Below, piece after piece: positions 1-6,500 of a stretch of 7,445 nucleotides of DNA. Every line of letters begins with the position of its first letter. The first letter of the stretch is position 1. Below the pieces are notes generated by a model that did no database searches, was not told the origin of the DNA, and saw nothing but the letters and a program-made list of their open reading frames with translations. The translations under genes were made by a program, and so were the position numbers. Source of the stretch: CAYTLQ01 sp964438715 (lineage in GTDB: Bacteria; Bacteroidota; Ignavibacteria; Ignavibacteriales; Ignavibacteriaceae); the NCBI GenBank assembly GCA_964438715.1, contig CAYTLQ010000102.1:1-7445 (forward strand), written 5' to 3'.

Positions 1-883
1 CCATTGGTTTAACTTCTTTATATCCCGGCAGTGGATTAGGTGAACCACCTTTCGCCAAAGTAATAGTATCACCCACCTTTGTGTCGTGCACATCTTTAAT
101 ACCGGCTATAAGGTAGCCAACATTGCCGGCTGTAAGCTCAGAAGTTTTTATTTTTTTTACTCCGAGTACGCCGATTGCTTCTGCTTCATGTTGGTTATTA
201 TGTGCAACGAATTTTACTTTATCTTTTTCTCTGAGTACTCCGTTAAATACTCTGATGTATGCAATTGCACCGCGATAGGCATCGAATACAGAATCAAAAA
301 TAAGCGCCTGCAAAGGCTGATCAGGGTCACCGGAAGGTGGCGGTATTCTGTTTACCACTGCTTCAAGTATATCGTCAATACCGATACCGGACTTCGCGCT
401 CGCTAATAAAATATCTTCGTCCCTGCATCCAAGCAACTCAATTACCTGCTGTTTTATCCTGTCCACTTCGGCGCTTGGTAAATCTATTTTATTCAGAACC
501 GGAATAATCTCCAAACCTGCCTCAATTGCAAGATACAGATTACTAATTGTTTGAGCCTCAACTCCCTGCGCCGCATCCACAACGAGAAGCGCTCCTTCAC
601 AGGCGGCAAGGGAACGAGAAACTTCATAAGAAAAATCCACATGACCCGGAGTATCAATAAGGTTCAGCGTATAAAGCATACCGTCTTTTGCTTTATATTT
701 CATCTGGATTGCGTGGGATTTTATGGTAATTCCGCGCTCACGCTCAAGATCCATATCATCAAGAACCTGATCAACCAGTTCCCTGGTTGTTATTGTTCCG
801 GTTCGCTCCAAAAGGCGATCTGCTAAGGTAGATTTACCGTGATCTATATGCGCAATTATGCAGAAATTTCTTATGGTATTCAT
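1..883 (-). CDS. lepA: Elongation factor 4 (LepA), N-terminal half, cut by window edge
   Basis: Translational GTPase that binds the ribosome and acts in elongation or initiation quality control, including back-translocation; cytoplasmic and membrane-associated. The 294 residues present hold the whole G domain: P-loop AHIDHGKST at 11-19, switch I RERGITIK at 48-55, G3 DTPGH at 77-81, G4 NKID at 131-134 and G5 SAK at 162-164. The start of the beta-barrel domain 2 follows (about 187 onward). The opening MNTIRNFCIIAHIDHGKSTL closely resembles the usual LepA N-terminus, which fixes the start at 883. LepA is normally about 600 residues, so roughly half lies beyond base 1. The frame is intact with no stops. 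No clear Shine-Dalgarno precedes the ATG. Other translational GTPases (EF-G, TypA) share the G motifs, but the LepA-type N-terminus and spacing make this call secure. Confidence 0.96.
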   Translation of the reverse strand, partial: MNTIRNFCIIAHIDHGKSTLADRLLERTGTITTRELVDQVLDDMDLERERGITIKSHAIQMKYKAKDGMLYTLNLIDTPGHVDFSYEVSRSLAACEGALLVVDAAQGVEAQTISNLYLAIEAGLEIIPVLNKIDLPSAEVDRIKQQVIELLGCRDEDILLASAKSGIGIDDILEAVVNRIPPPSGDPDQPLQALIFDSVFDAYRGAIAYIRVFNGVLREKDKVKFVAHNNQHEAEAIGVLGVKKIKTSELTAGNVGYLIAGIKDVHDTKVGDTITLAKGGSPNPLPGYKEVKPM

Positions 884-1222
884 TCGTTTCAATATAATTT
901 AAACTTTAAATATACAAACACAGAACAGATCGAACAATGAAGGAAACATTCCCTGAGGCGGGTAATTAAAAATGTTTTCTTGAAAAAAACAGAAATCTCA
1001 CCGTAATAAGAACCAACAACGACATTATTTGTTTCTCCTTTTTTTTCATCACACAATTAAAGTGTCATTGAATCTACATCATCACAAAATTTCACCGGCA
1101 GTGATTACAAATCGTATCTGCAATTATCTTCACTATATTCTCAACCTTCGATTATGATAGTAACCCGAAAAAAGAAATGATACTAATGATCCAAAATTTG
1201 CTATCCTTCTAAATATTAAGGA
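884..1222. other. Gene-free AT-rich spacer upstream of lepA
   Basis: No reading frame here has coding character or a recognisable product. The lepA promoter should lie on the minus strand just above 883, but I see no convincing -35/-10 or Bacteroidota-type TTTG/TAnnTTTG pair at correct spacing. The only structure near the right end is a weak 6-bp inverted repeat, ATCCTT at 1203-1208 with AAGGAT at 1218-1223 and a 9-nt loop. It has no T tract, so it is not a terminator. Confidence 0.5.
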
Positions 1223-1230
1223 TGTGTAAT
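1223..1230 (+). repeat. Left 8-bp target-site duplication (TGTGTAAT)
   Basis: TGTGTAAT directly abuts the left terminal inverted repeat of the insertion at 1231-1769. An identical copy abuts the right end at 1770-1777. Removing one copy plus the element rejoins the flanks into a plausible empty site. Confidence 0.7.
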
Positions 1231-1264
1231 GGGTGTACGACAAAATGGTCAAAATTTAACTGAT

Positions 1265-1283
1265 CTAATCGCAAATTGAAAAT
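1265..1283 (+). repeat. 19-bp internal direct repeat, copy 1
   Basis: CTAATCGCAAATTGAAAAT is identical to 1723-1741 and in the same orientation. Similarity reaches about 31 bp leftward if two small indels are allowed (from 1253 and 1711). It sits just inside the left end of the insertion. Its ATTGAAAAT tail looks like a degenerate mini-hairpin unit and leads straight into the array. Confidence 0.75.
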
Positions 1284-1288
1284 CCTCG

Positions 1289-1433
1289 GGATTGAAAATC
1301 CTCTGGATCGAAGATCCTCCGGATTGCAAATCCTCTGGATTGTTAAATCCGTTCCCTAACGGATGGTACATCCTCTGGATTGTTAAATCCTCTGGATTGA
1401 AAATCCTCTGGATCGAAGATCCTCTGGATAGTA
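1289..1433. repeat. Mini-hairpin array 1 (GGATN-loop-N'ATCC units)
   Basis: Eight complete 5-bp-stem hairpins start at 1289, 1305, 1321, 1337, 1361, 1377, 1394 and 1410, with a decayed unit at 1426. Most are separated by a 3-nt TCT or TCC spacer. The unit period is 16-17 bp, not a multiple of three, so the array is not a coding repeat. The fifth stem pair changes between T-A, C-G and G-C but always pairs. Loops are GAA (four), GCA, GTA and GTTA (two). A longer hairpin, ATCCGTT-CCCT-AACGGAT, is interleaved at 1347-1364 and shares bases with its neighbours. Confidence 0.85.
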
Positions 1434-1457
1434 TAATAATAACACAAACAAAATAAA

Positions 1458-1501
1458 CCCCGACGGGGTGGAATTATAATTTCTCTGCACTCCGTCAGGG
1501 G
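1458..1501. repeat. GC-rich imperfect inverted repeat (CCCCGACGGGGTG ... CACTCCGTCAGGGG)
   Basis: CCCCGACGGGGTG (1458-1470) pairs with CACTCCGTCAGGGG (1488-1501) with one mismatch and one bulge, around a 17-nt AT-rich loop. The left arm is itself nearly palindromic (ACCCC-GAC-GGGGT at 1457-1469). No T tract follows on either side, so a terminator role is unlikely. It stands out sharply in GC content from the surrounding AT-rich DNA. Confidence 0.65.
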
Positions 1502-1514
1502 ATCCGTTAGCTAA

Positions 1515-1530
1515 TCCGTTAGTTAACGGA
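1515..1530. repeat. TCCGTTA / TAACGGA palindrome
   Basis: TCCGTTA (1515-1521) and TAACGGA (1524-1530) form a 7-bp dyad with a 2-nt centre. A further ATCCGTTAG copy lies just upstream at 1502-1510. The same ATCCGTT / AACGGAT theme occurs in both mini-hairpin arrays (1347-1364 and 1687-1704), so this belongs to the same repeat vocabulary. Confidence 0.6.
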
Positions 1531-1546
1531 AAATGCCACAATTATT

Positions 1547-1611
1547 TCACCCTTTCAGAGTTTTCAGGATAAGTAAGGATAGCTGTTGTTATAAAAATAT
1601 CACCCTTTCAG
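1547..1611 (+). repeat. Direct repeat pair TCACCCTTTCAG
   Basis: The 12-mer TCACCCTTTCAG occurs at 1547-1558 and 1600-1611, 53 bp apart, in similar contexts (ATnTCACCCTTTCAGnGTT). It lies in the middle of the insertion between the two mini-hairpin arrays. Function unknown. Confidence 0.6.
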
Positions 1612-1635
1612 TGTTAGGTGTATGATAAAATCGAA

Positions 1636-1704
1636 GATCCTCTGGATTTTTAAATCCTCCGGATGGTACATCCTCTGGATTGTTCAATCCGTTCCCTGAC
1701 GGAT
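1636..1704. repeat. Mini-hairpin array 2 (GGATN-loop-N'ATCC units)
   Basis: Three complete units, at 1644-1657 (loop TTTA), 1661-1673 (GGATG-GTA-CATCC) and 1677-1690 (loop GTTC), follow a partial unit near 1631. A long hairpin at 1687-1704, ATCCGTT-CCCT-GACGGAT with one G-T pair, ends the array. The order GGATG-GTA-CATCC next to a long ATCCGTT hairpin recalls array 1, so the two probably share an origin. Confidence 0.8.
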
Positions 1705-1722
1705 GAGAAAAATTATCTGATT

Positions 1723-1741
1723 CTAATCGCAAATTGAAAAT
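1723..1741 (+). repeat. 19-bp internal direct repeat, copy 2
   Basis: Identical to 1265-1283. It lies just inside the right end of the insertion. Being direct rather than inverted, it is not an extension of the terminal inverted repeats; subterminal duplication or a transposase or host-factor site are both possible. Confidence 0.75.
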
Positions 1742-1769
1742 AAATCTTAGCTCAAAATGTCGTGTACCC

Positions 1770-1777
1770 TGTGTAAT
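1770..1777 (+). repeat. Right 8-bp target-site duplication (TGTGTAAT)
   Basis: Exact copy of the left duplication at 1223-1230, directly adjoining the right terminal inverted repeat that ends at 1769. Confidence 0.7.
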
Positions 1778-1852
1778 TTCTGAAAAGGAATAATCATATT
1801 TCTTATTATATTCTGGTAGCATATTTGTTCGTTATTCAAACAACAATTTGAC

Positions 1853-1874
1853 CACTAATAGTGTGAGCATTAGT
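1853..1874. promoter_or_regulatory. Candidate operator dyad just upstream of the Rrf2-type gene
   Basis: CACTAATAGTG at 1853-1863 is a perfect odd palindrome centred on 1858. Its ACTAAT half also pairs with ATTAGT at 1869-1874, three bases before the start codon. Rrf2 proteins usually bind AT-rich dyads and often repress their own promoters, so autoregulation here is a reasonable inference. No convincing -10/-35 pair or Shine-Dalgarno was found in this leader. Confidence 0.35.
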
Positions 1875-1876
1875 TT

Positions 1877-2329
1877 ATGCAATTGACGATGAGCGGAGAG
1901 TACGGTGTCCGGGTTATGCTTTATGCGGCTTCACTACCACCCGGCAAAGTATTTAAGATGCGTGATGTATCTGTTAATGCGGATGTTCCCCTCAATTTTC
2001 TTAGAAAAATCGTTGTCAGTTTAGTAAAAGCCGGGTTTCTGGGTTCAACAAGAGGACGAACCGGCGGACTTTATCTTCAGATGCCACCTGAAAATATTTC
2101 TCTTTACGACATCATTCAGGCTACCGACGGAGAGCGTTTCCTTAATAAATGTCTCATTAGCGAAGATCAATGCGAGAGAAGTTCATGGTGCTCGGTGCAT
2201 ACTGTTTGGAGCTCTGCTCAGGAAGAATTGCGTAAGGTCTTAAGCTCAAAATCCCTGAAACAGCTTGCTAGTGAAAATACCGCTAATTATCAGAGCCTCA
2301 TGAGTAAAAAAATCCATTTTGAACAATAA
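1877..2329 (+). CDS. Rrf2-family transcriptional regulator with Fe-S-type cysteines
   Basis: DNA-binding regulator of the Rrf2 family (IscR, NsrR, RsrR, CymR relatives), 150 residues, a normal length. The N-terminal winged helix-turn-helix spans about 1-80: MQLTMSGEYGVRVMLY, the recognition-helix area VPLNFLRKIVVSLVKAGF, and a wing with GRTGGLYL at 60-67. A dimerisation helix follows. Cysteines at 92, 99 and 105 plus His108 reproduce the IscR layout (Cys92, Cys98, Cys104, His107) with one extra residue in the first gap, so a redox- or iron-responsive [2Fe-2S] or [4Fe-4S] cluster is likely. I chose the first ATG because the family begins M-x-L-T/S; Met5 would remove the conserved start. It stands alone on the plus strand, convergent with the nifJ-DHOD-like pair, and a repeat-rich insertion ends about 100 bp upstream. 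Whether it acts as IscR, NsrR or something else cannot be told from sequence alone. Confidence 0.93.
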   Translation: MQLTMSGEYGVRVMLYAASLPPGKVFKMRDVSVNADVPLNFLRKIVVSLVKAGFLGSTRGRTGGLYLQMPPENISLYDIIQATDGERFLNKCLISEDQCERSSWCSVHTVWSSAQEELRKVLSSKSLKQLASENTANYQSLMSKKIHFEQ

Positions 2330-2341
2330 ATAGAAAAACAA

Positions 2342-2423
2342 AAAAACCGTTGCCAACACCTGCCCCTGTAAGCTTGGGAATACCAAACTTTCTCCCCTGA
2401 GAGCAGGGCTTGCAACGGTTTTT
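2342..2423. terminator. Bidirectional intrinsic terminator with a large structured loop
   Basis: AAAAACCGTTGC (2342-2353) pairs perfectly with GCAACGGTTTTT (2412-2423), a 12-bp stem. On the plus strand it starts 12 nt after the Rrf2-type stop codon and is followed by TTTTTCTTT. On the minus strand GCAACGG is followed by seven T, G and five T. It can therefore end transcripts from both convergent genes. The 58-nt loop is unusually long and contains CCCTG-AGAG-CAGGG (2395-2408) and TTGG-GAATA-CCAA (2374-2386), so nested hairpins probably bring the arms together. Confidence 0.7.
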
Positions 2424-2490
2424 CTTTAGTACAGCCCCCCATTGGACTGTGTTGCCTCGTCCACCGTTTCCCTTTCGGGAATACAGGTTT
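2424..2490 (-). other. Structured 3' region after the DHOD-like gene (possible RNA element)
   Basis: Read on the minus strand, this stretch holds a UUCCC-GAAA-GGGAA hairpin with a GNRA tetraloop (2481-2468), about 15 nt after the DHOD-like stop codon. A UGGAC/GUCCA hairpin with an 11-nt loop follows (2463-2443), then the terminator at 2342-2423. The GAAA hairpin has no T tract after it, so it is not itself a terminator. The 8-mer GGGAATAC occurs at both 2376-2383 and 2477-2484. It could be a structured 3' UTR or the body of a 3'-derived small RNA of about 150 nt. I matched it to no known RNA family. Confidence 0.3.
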
Positions 2491-2496
2491 TCCGAA

Positions 2497-3486
2497 TTAT
2501 TTGTATGAGTTAAGTACTTTCATATAATTTACTCGTTCGAACTGTGCCGGATTGGCAACATTCATATAGCTCATACTGCCGCGCATTTGCTCTAACGATT
2601 CGTATTCGTTTATCTCCATCCAGTATTTCATCTTCGTGATTACATCACTTATATGACCAATACCAAATTTCAGAAGACATGAAAGCATTTGTGTAACTTT
2701 TGCGCCTGCCATAATCATCTTTATTACATCACGCTCGTTATATATACCGCTTGTTGCCGCCAAATCGGCGTTTACCCTGCCGTAGAGTATGGCAATCCAA
2801 CGAAGCGGCAATCGCATAGCCATTGGTGTACTTAAGAGAACATTGGGTACAACCTCAAGATTTTCAAGATCAATATCGGGTTGATAAAATCTGTTAAAAA
2901 GAACTAATCCGTTTGCACCTGCTTTTGTTATTTCATTTGCCATATACGAAATGGAGCTGAAAAAGGGTCCTAATTTTACCGCTATGGGTAAGTTCACACT
3001 ACTGCGAACAGCACGCACAATATCAAGATATTCTTTTTCTACATCGGCACTTGTAATGTTAATATCGGCGGCAAGTCGGTAAATGTTCAGTTCAAGAGCA
3101 TCGGCTCCGGCTTCCTGTATTTTTTTTGCATACTCTACCCATCCGCCAACCGATTTTCCGTTTAGACTCGCAATAATTGGAATATCAACAGCCTCTTTCG
3201 CTTTATGAATCAGCTCAAGATACTCCTCGGGTCCGGCTTTAAACTCAAATGGTTCGGGTAGGTAACTTGTTGCCTCAGCATAACTTTCGGCGTGCACTGT
3301 TGTATGATGAAAAATCTCGAGGCTTTCGTGCTCAATCTGTTCTTCAAATAGGGAGTAGAGAACTACTGCAGCGGCACCGGCATCTTCCATGTGTTTAATC
3401 CCGCTAACATCTTTGCTCAGCGGTCCTGCTGAGGGCACAATCGGGTTTTTTAATTCTAATCCTAAATAACTGGTTTTGGTATCCAT
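2497..3486 (-). CDS. Dihydroorotate dehydrogenase-like FMN protein (PFOR-associated)
   Basis: TIM-barrel flavoprotein of the DHOD-like group, 329 residues, about family length. Class 1 DHOD landmarks are present but altered: KNPIVPSAGPLS at 13-24 (FMN/phosphate region), ASLNG at 106-110, LELNIY at 131-136, AVKLGPFFSS at 169-178 and GLVLFNRFYQPD at 193-204. In true class 1 enzymes the LELN strand continues into a Cys- or Ser-bearing catalytic loop (NLSCPN); here it reads NIYRLAAD, and the only cysteine in the protein is Cys270, far from it. Pyrimidine synthesis is therefore doubtful, and the substrate is unknown. It lies 77 nt downstream of nifJ on the same strand, probably cotranscribed. From memory, DHOD-like genes next to nifJ recur in several phyla, which suggests a redox role linked to pyruvate oxidation. 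The start is supported by a Shine-Dalgarno. Confidence 0.88.
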   Translation of the reverse strand: MDTKTSYLGLELKNPIVPSAGPLSKDVSGIKHMEDAGAAAVVLYSLFEEQIEHESLEIFHHTTVHAESYAEATSYLPEPFEFKAGPEEYLELIHKAKEAVDIPIIASLNGKSVGGWVEYAKKIQEAGADALELNIYRLAADINITSADVEKEYLDIVRAVRSSVNLPIAVKLGPFFSSISYMANEITKAGANGLVLFNRFYQPDIDLENLEVVPNVLLSTPMAMRLPLRWIAILYGRVNADLAATSGIYNERDVIKMIMAGAKVTQMLSCLLKFGIGHISDVITKMKYWMEINEYESLEQMRGSMSYMNVANPAQFERVNYMKVLNSYK

Positions 3487-3491
3487 TCTTC

Positions 3492-3498
3492 GTCCTTT
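3492..3498 (-). promoter_or_regulatory. Ribosome binding site of the DHOD-like gene
   Basis: AAAGGAC on the minus strand ends 5 nt before the ATG at 3486. It is the clearest Shine-Dalgarno match in the window and supports that start. It suggests independent translation initiation within the nifJ transcript. Confidence 0.6.
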
Positions 3499-3520
3499 AT
3501 TTTAATTCTTTTATACTTCC

Positions 3521-3547
3521 CGATGGCAGGCATTGTCCCTGCCATCG
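3521..3547. promoter_or_regulatory. Perfect intercistronic hairpin between nifJ and the DHOD-like gene
   Basis: CGATGGCAGG (3521-3530) and CCTGCCATCG (3538-3547) form a perfect 10-bp GC-rich stem with a 7-nt loop, inside the 77-nt gap and 16 nt after the nifJ stop codon. The sequence after it on the minus strand (GGAAGTATAAAAG) lacks a T tract. It is better read as an mRNA-stabilising, processing or partial-attenuation structure than as a full terminator. It would allow NifJ and the DHOD-like protein to be made in different amounts from one transcript. Confidence 0.6.
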
Positions 3548-3563
3548 CGGATTACTTCATCAA

Positions 3564-6500
3564 TCAGGAATTGTTCTGGTTCGTTCCGGCGGCAAGGGCT
3601 TCATATTGTTTCCACCGTTGCTCAACATCTTTCTGAGCTTCTTCAATAAGAAGTTGCGCCGCATTTGGATTTGATTTGGTAAGCATCTTATACCTTGTTT
3701 CAAGATATGCATAATCCTTGAATGGTATTTTCAGTCCCTTACTCTCAAGTTTGAAGGGGTTTTTGCCTTCAGCGGCGAGGTCCGGATTATAACGATATAA
3801 TGGCCAGTATCCGGAATCGACAGCGGCTTTTTGATTTTTCATACCGGTTTCCATATTAATACCGTGTGCAATACAGTGGCTGTATGCAATTATCAGAGAG
3901 GGACCATCGTAGGCTTCTGCTTCAAGAATTGCCTTCAAGGTCTGGGCATCGCTTGCACCCATAGCTATTCTTGCAACATATACATTGCCATAGGTCATAG
4001 CCATAAGTCCGAGATCTTTCTTTGCGGCTGGTTTACCACCGGCGGCAAATTTTGCGACTGCCGCTCTTGGTGTTGCTTTAGAACATTGACCACCGGTATT
4101 TGAATACACTTCTGTATCAAGTACGAGGATGTTTACATTTTTGCCGGATGCGAGTACATGATCTAATCCGCCGTAACCAATATCGTAAGCCCATCCGTCA
4201 CCGCCGATGATCCAAACTGATTTTTTCACAAGGTAATCGGCAAGTGAAAGCAGATGAGTAAAATCACTCTTTTCAGTTTCATCGTTTGAAGAAGCGAGCA
4301 GGTTTTCAACAATTTTCTTTAGTTCATAGACGCGTTTTCTCTGCTCGTAAATACCGGTTTCATCCTTCTGGTCGGCATTAAGAATATCCTTTGCAAGTCT
4401 GTCGCCAATTTTATCACCGTATTTCAGCACTAATTCTTTAGCCTGAGTGTTATGTTTGTCGATAGCAAGACGGAAACCGAAACCGAATTCAGCGTTATCT
4501 TCAAATAATGAATTAGACCAGGCAGGGCCACGACCGTCTTTGTTCTTTGTCCATGGTGTTGTTGGCAGGTTACCGCCATAAATTGAAGAACAGCCGGTAG
4601 CATTTGCAATTATTGCTCTGTCACCAAATAGCTGAGAAACAAGTTTTACATACGGTGTTTCACCACAGCCCGAACATGCACCGGAGAATTCAAATAATGG
4701 TTCGAGGAATTGCGAGTCCTTAACTGAAGAAAGATTAATTTTTGTACGGTCAGTTTCAGGAATAGAAAGGAAGAAATCCCAATTTGCCCGTTCGGTTTCG
4801 CGCAAAGGAATTTGTTCTTTCATATTAATTGCTTTGTATTTTGTTTCCTTTTTATTCTTTGCCGGGCAAACATCAACGCACAATCCACATCCTGTACAAT
4901 CTTCTACTGCAACCTGAAGAGTATATAACATATTCTCGCCATATTCTTTGGATTTAAACTTTGTGCTCTTGAATGTTGCAGGTGCGCCCTGTAATTCGGA
5001 TTCGGGGTAAACTTTAGCACGAATAGTTGCATGGGGACATACCATTACACACTTATTACATTGAATACAGGTTTCCGGATCCCATACGGGTACTTCAAGG
5101 GCAATATTCCTTTTCTCCCATTTTGCCGTTCCTGTGGGATATGTACCGTCAACGGGCATTTTACTCACAGGTATCAGATCGCCTTCTCCGCCTATAATTC
5201 GTGCCGTTACTTCCTTTACAAATTCCGGCGCATTACCCGATACAAAAGGTAACAGTTCAATAGTACTGGTTACTGTTTCGGGGACGGGCACTTCATAAAG
5301 GTTTTCCAAAGTCTTATCAACTGCATTAAAGTTCATCTGAACTATTTTATCGCCTTTGGCTCCGTAAGTTTTCTTAATAGCGTTCTTAATAAGCTGAATA
5401 GCTTCATCTTTTGGGAATATTTGCGATATTGCAAAGAAGCAGGTCTGCATTATTGAATTAATACGCACGCCCAATCCCACTTCCTCTGCTACTTTGTAAG
5501 CATCGATAATAAAGAATTTCATTTTGCGGTTTATAAGATCTTCCTGCACTTTCCGTGGCAGCGAATTCCAGACTTCATCTTTTCCAACTTTCGTATTTAA
5601 CAGAAAAGTAGAACCAACCGCCGCATCACGGAGCATATCCATTTTTTCCAAAAATACCTGCTGGTGGCACGCAATAAAGTTTGCCTGATTAATGAGATAT
5701 GTTGACTTTATTGGTTTTGGTCCGAAACGAAGATGGGAAACAGTTGTAGAGCCGGATTTTTTTGAATCGTAAACAAAATATCCCTGAGCAAAATAGTCTG
5801 TACCTTCGCCGATAATTTTGATCGAGTTTTTATTAGCACCAACTGTACCATCTGCACCAAGTCCGTAGAATTTTCCTTTAAATGTTTCAGGAGCCTCAAC
5901 AGAAAACTTGCTGTCAAAATCAAGACTGTTATTGGTAACATCATCAATTATACCTACCACAAAATGATTTTTCGGTTTGCCGCTTTTCATTTCATCATAA
6001 ACAGCCTTCACCATTGCAGGAGTAAATTCTTTCGAAGAAAGACCATATCTGCCGCCGGTAATTTTCGGGAATGCAAAAGGAAGCGTTCCTTCATTAAATT
6101 TCTCGGTTATTGCATTAACTACATCCAGATACAACGGTTCACCGGAAGAACCGGGTTCTTTTGTTCTATCGAGTACGGTAATAAATTTTGTAGTCTTTGG
6201 TAATGCATTGATAAATGCTTCAGTTGCAAATGGACGATAGAGTCGTACTTTTACAACACCAACTTTTTCTTCTCTATTGACGAGATATTCTACAGTTTCC
6301 TCAACAGCTTCAGCGCCTGAACCCATAATTACAATTATTTTTTCAGCGTCAGGAGCTCCATAATAGTCGAACAGATGATACTGGCGACCGGTTAGTTTAG
6401 CAAACTTATCCATCTGCTCTTGGACGATTGCCGGCGTTGCCAGATAAAATGGATTAACTGTTTCGCGTCCCTGAAAATAAACATCCGGATTTTGTGCAGT

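Larger units (their letters stand above)
1231..1769. mobile_element. 539-bp non-autonomous MITE-like insertion made of hairpin repeats
   Basis: The ends are GGGTGTACGACA (1231-1242) and TGTCGTGTACCC (1758-1769), inverted repeats matching at 10 of 12 bases. They are flanked immediately by the perfect 8-bp direct repeat TGTGTAAT. The element has no transposase and no credible ORF. Inside, in order: a 19-bp direct repeat copy (1265-1283), a mini-hairpin array (1289-1433), a GC-rich hairpin (1458-1501), a TCCGTTA palindrome (1515-1530), two TCACCCTTTCAG copies (1547-1558, 1600-1611), a second mini-hairpin array (1636-1704) and the second 19-bp copy (1723-1741). Eight-bp duplications with GG-starting ends are known for IS families such as IS1595 and ISL3, so a transposase of that kind acting in trans is possible, but the family is inference. 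The element ends about 100 bp upstream of the Rrf2-type gene and may affect its expression. Confidence 0.7.

Noticed and set aside
86..826. Two plus-strand open frames (86-406 and 551-826)
   Set aside because: They lie antisense inside lepA, whose minus-strand frame is continuous and has all G-domain motifs. The plus-strand products are Cys/Tyr/Phe-rich and resemble nothing.
1281..1433. CRISPR array
   Set aside because: Repeat units are 16-17 bp with only 3-nt spacers, each unit is a hairpin, and there is no cas gene or unique spacer sequence.
1589..1822. Minus-strand 77-codon open frame in the spacer
   Set aside because: It starts outside the insertion, crosses its right end and reads through the hairpin repeats, giving NPEDV/NPEDL-like text. 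The 16-17-bp repeat period breaks frame, so it is a by-product of the repeats.
2342..2490. Known riboswitch or housekeeping RNA (TPP, cobalamin, SRP, RNase P, 6S)
   Set aside because: I looked for their core conserved strings on both strands and found none. It also follows genes rather than preceding them.
3521..3547. Rho-independent terminator of nifJ
   Set aside because: The stem is strong but is followed on the minus strand by GGAAGTATAAAAG with no T run, and a same-strand gene with a good Shine-Dalgarno begins 35 nt later.
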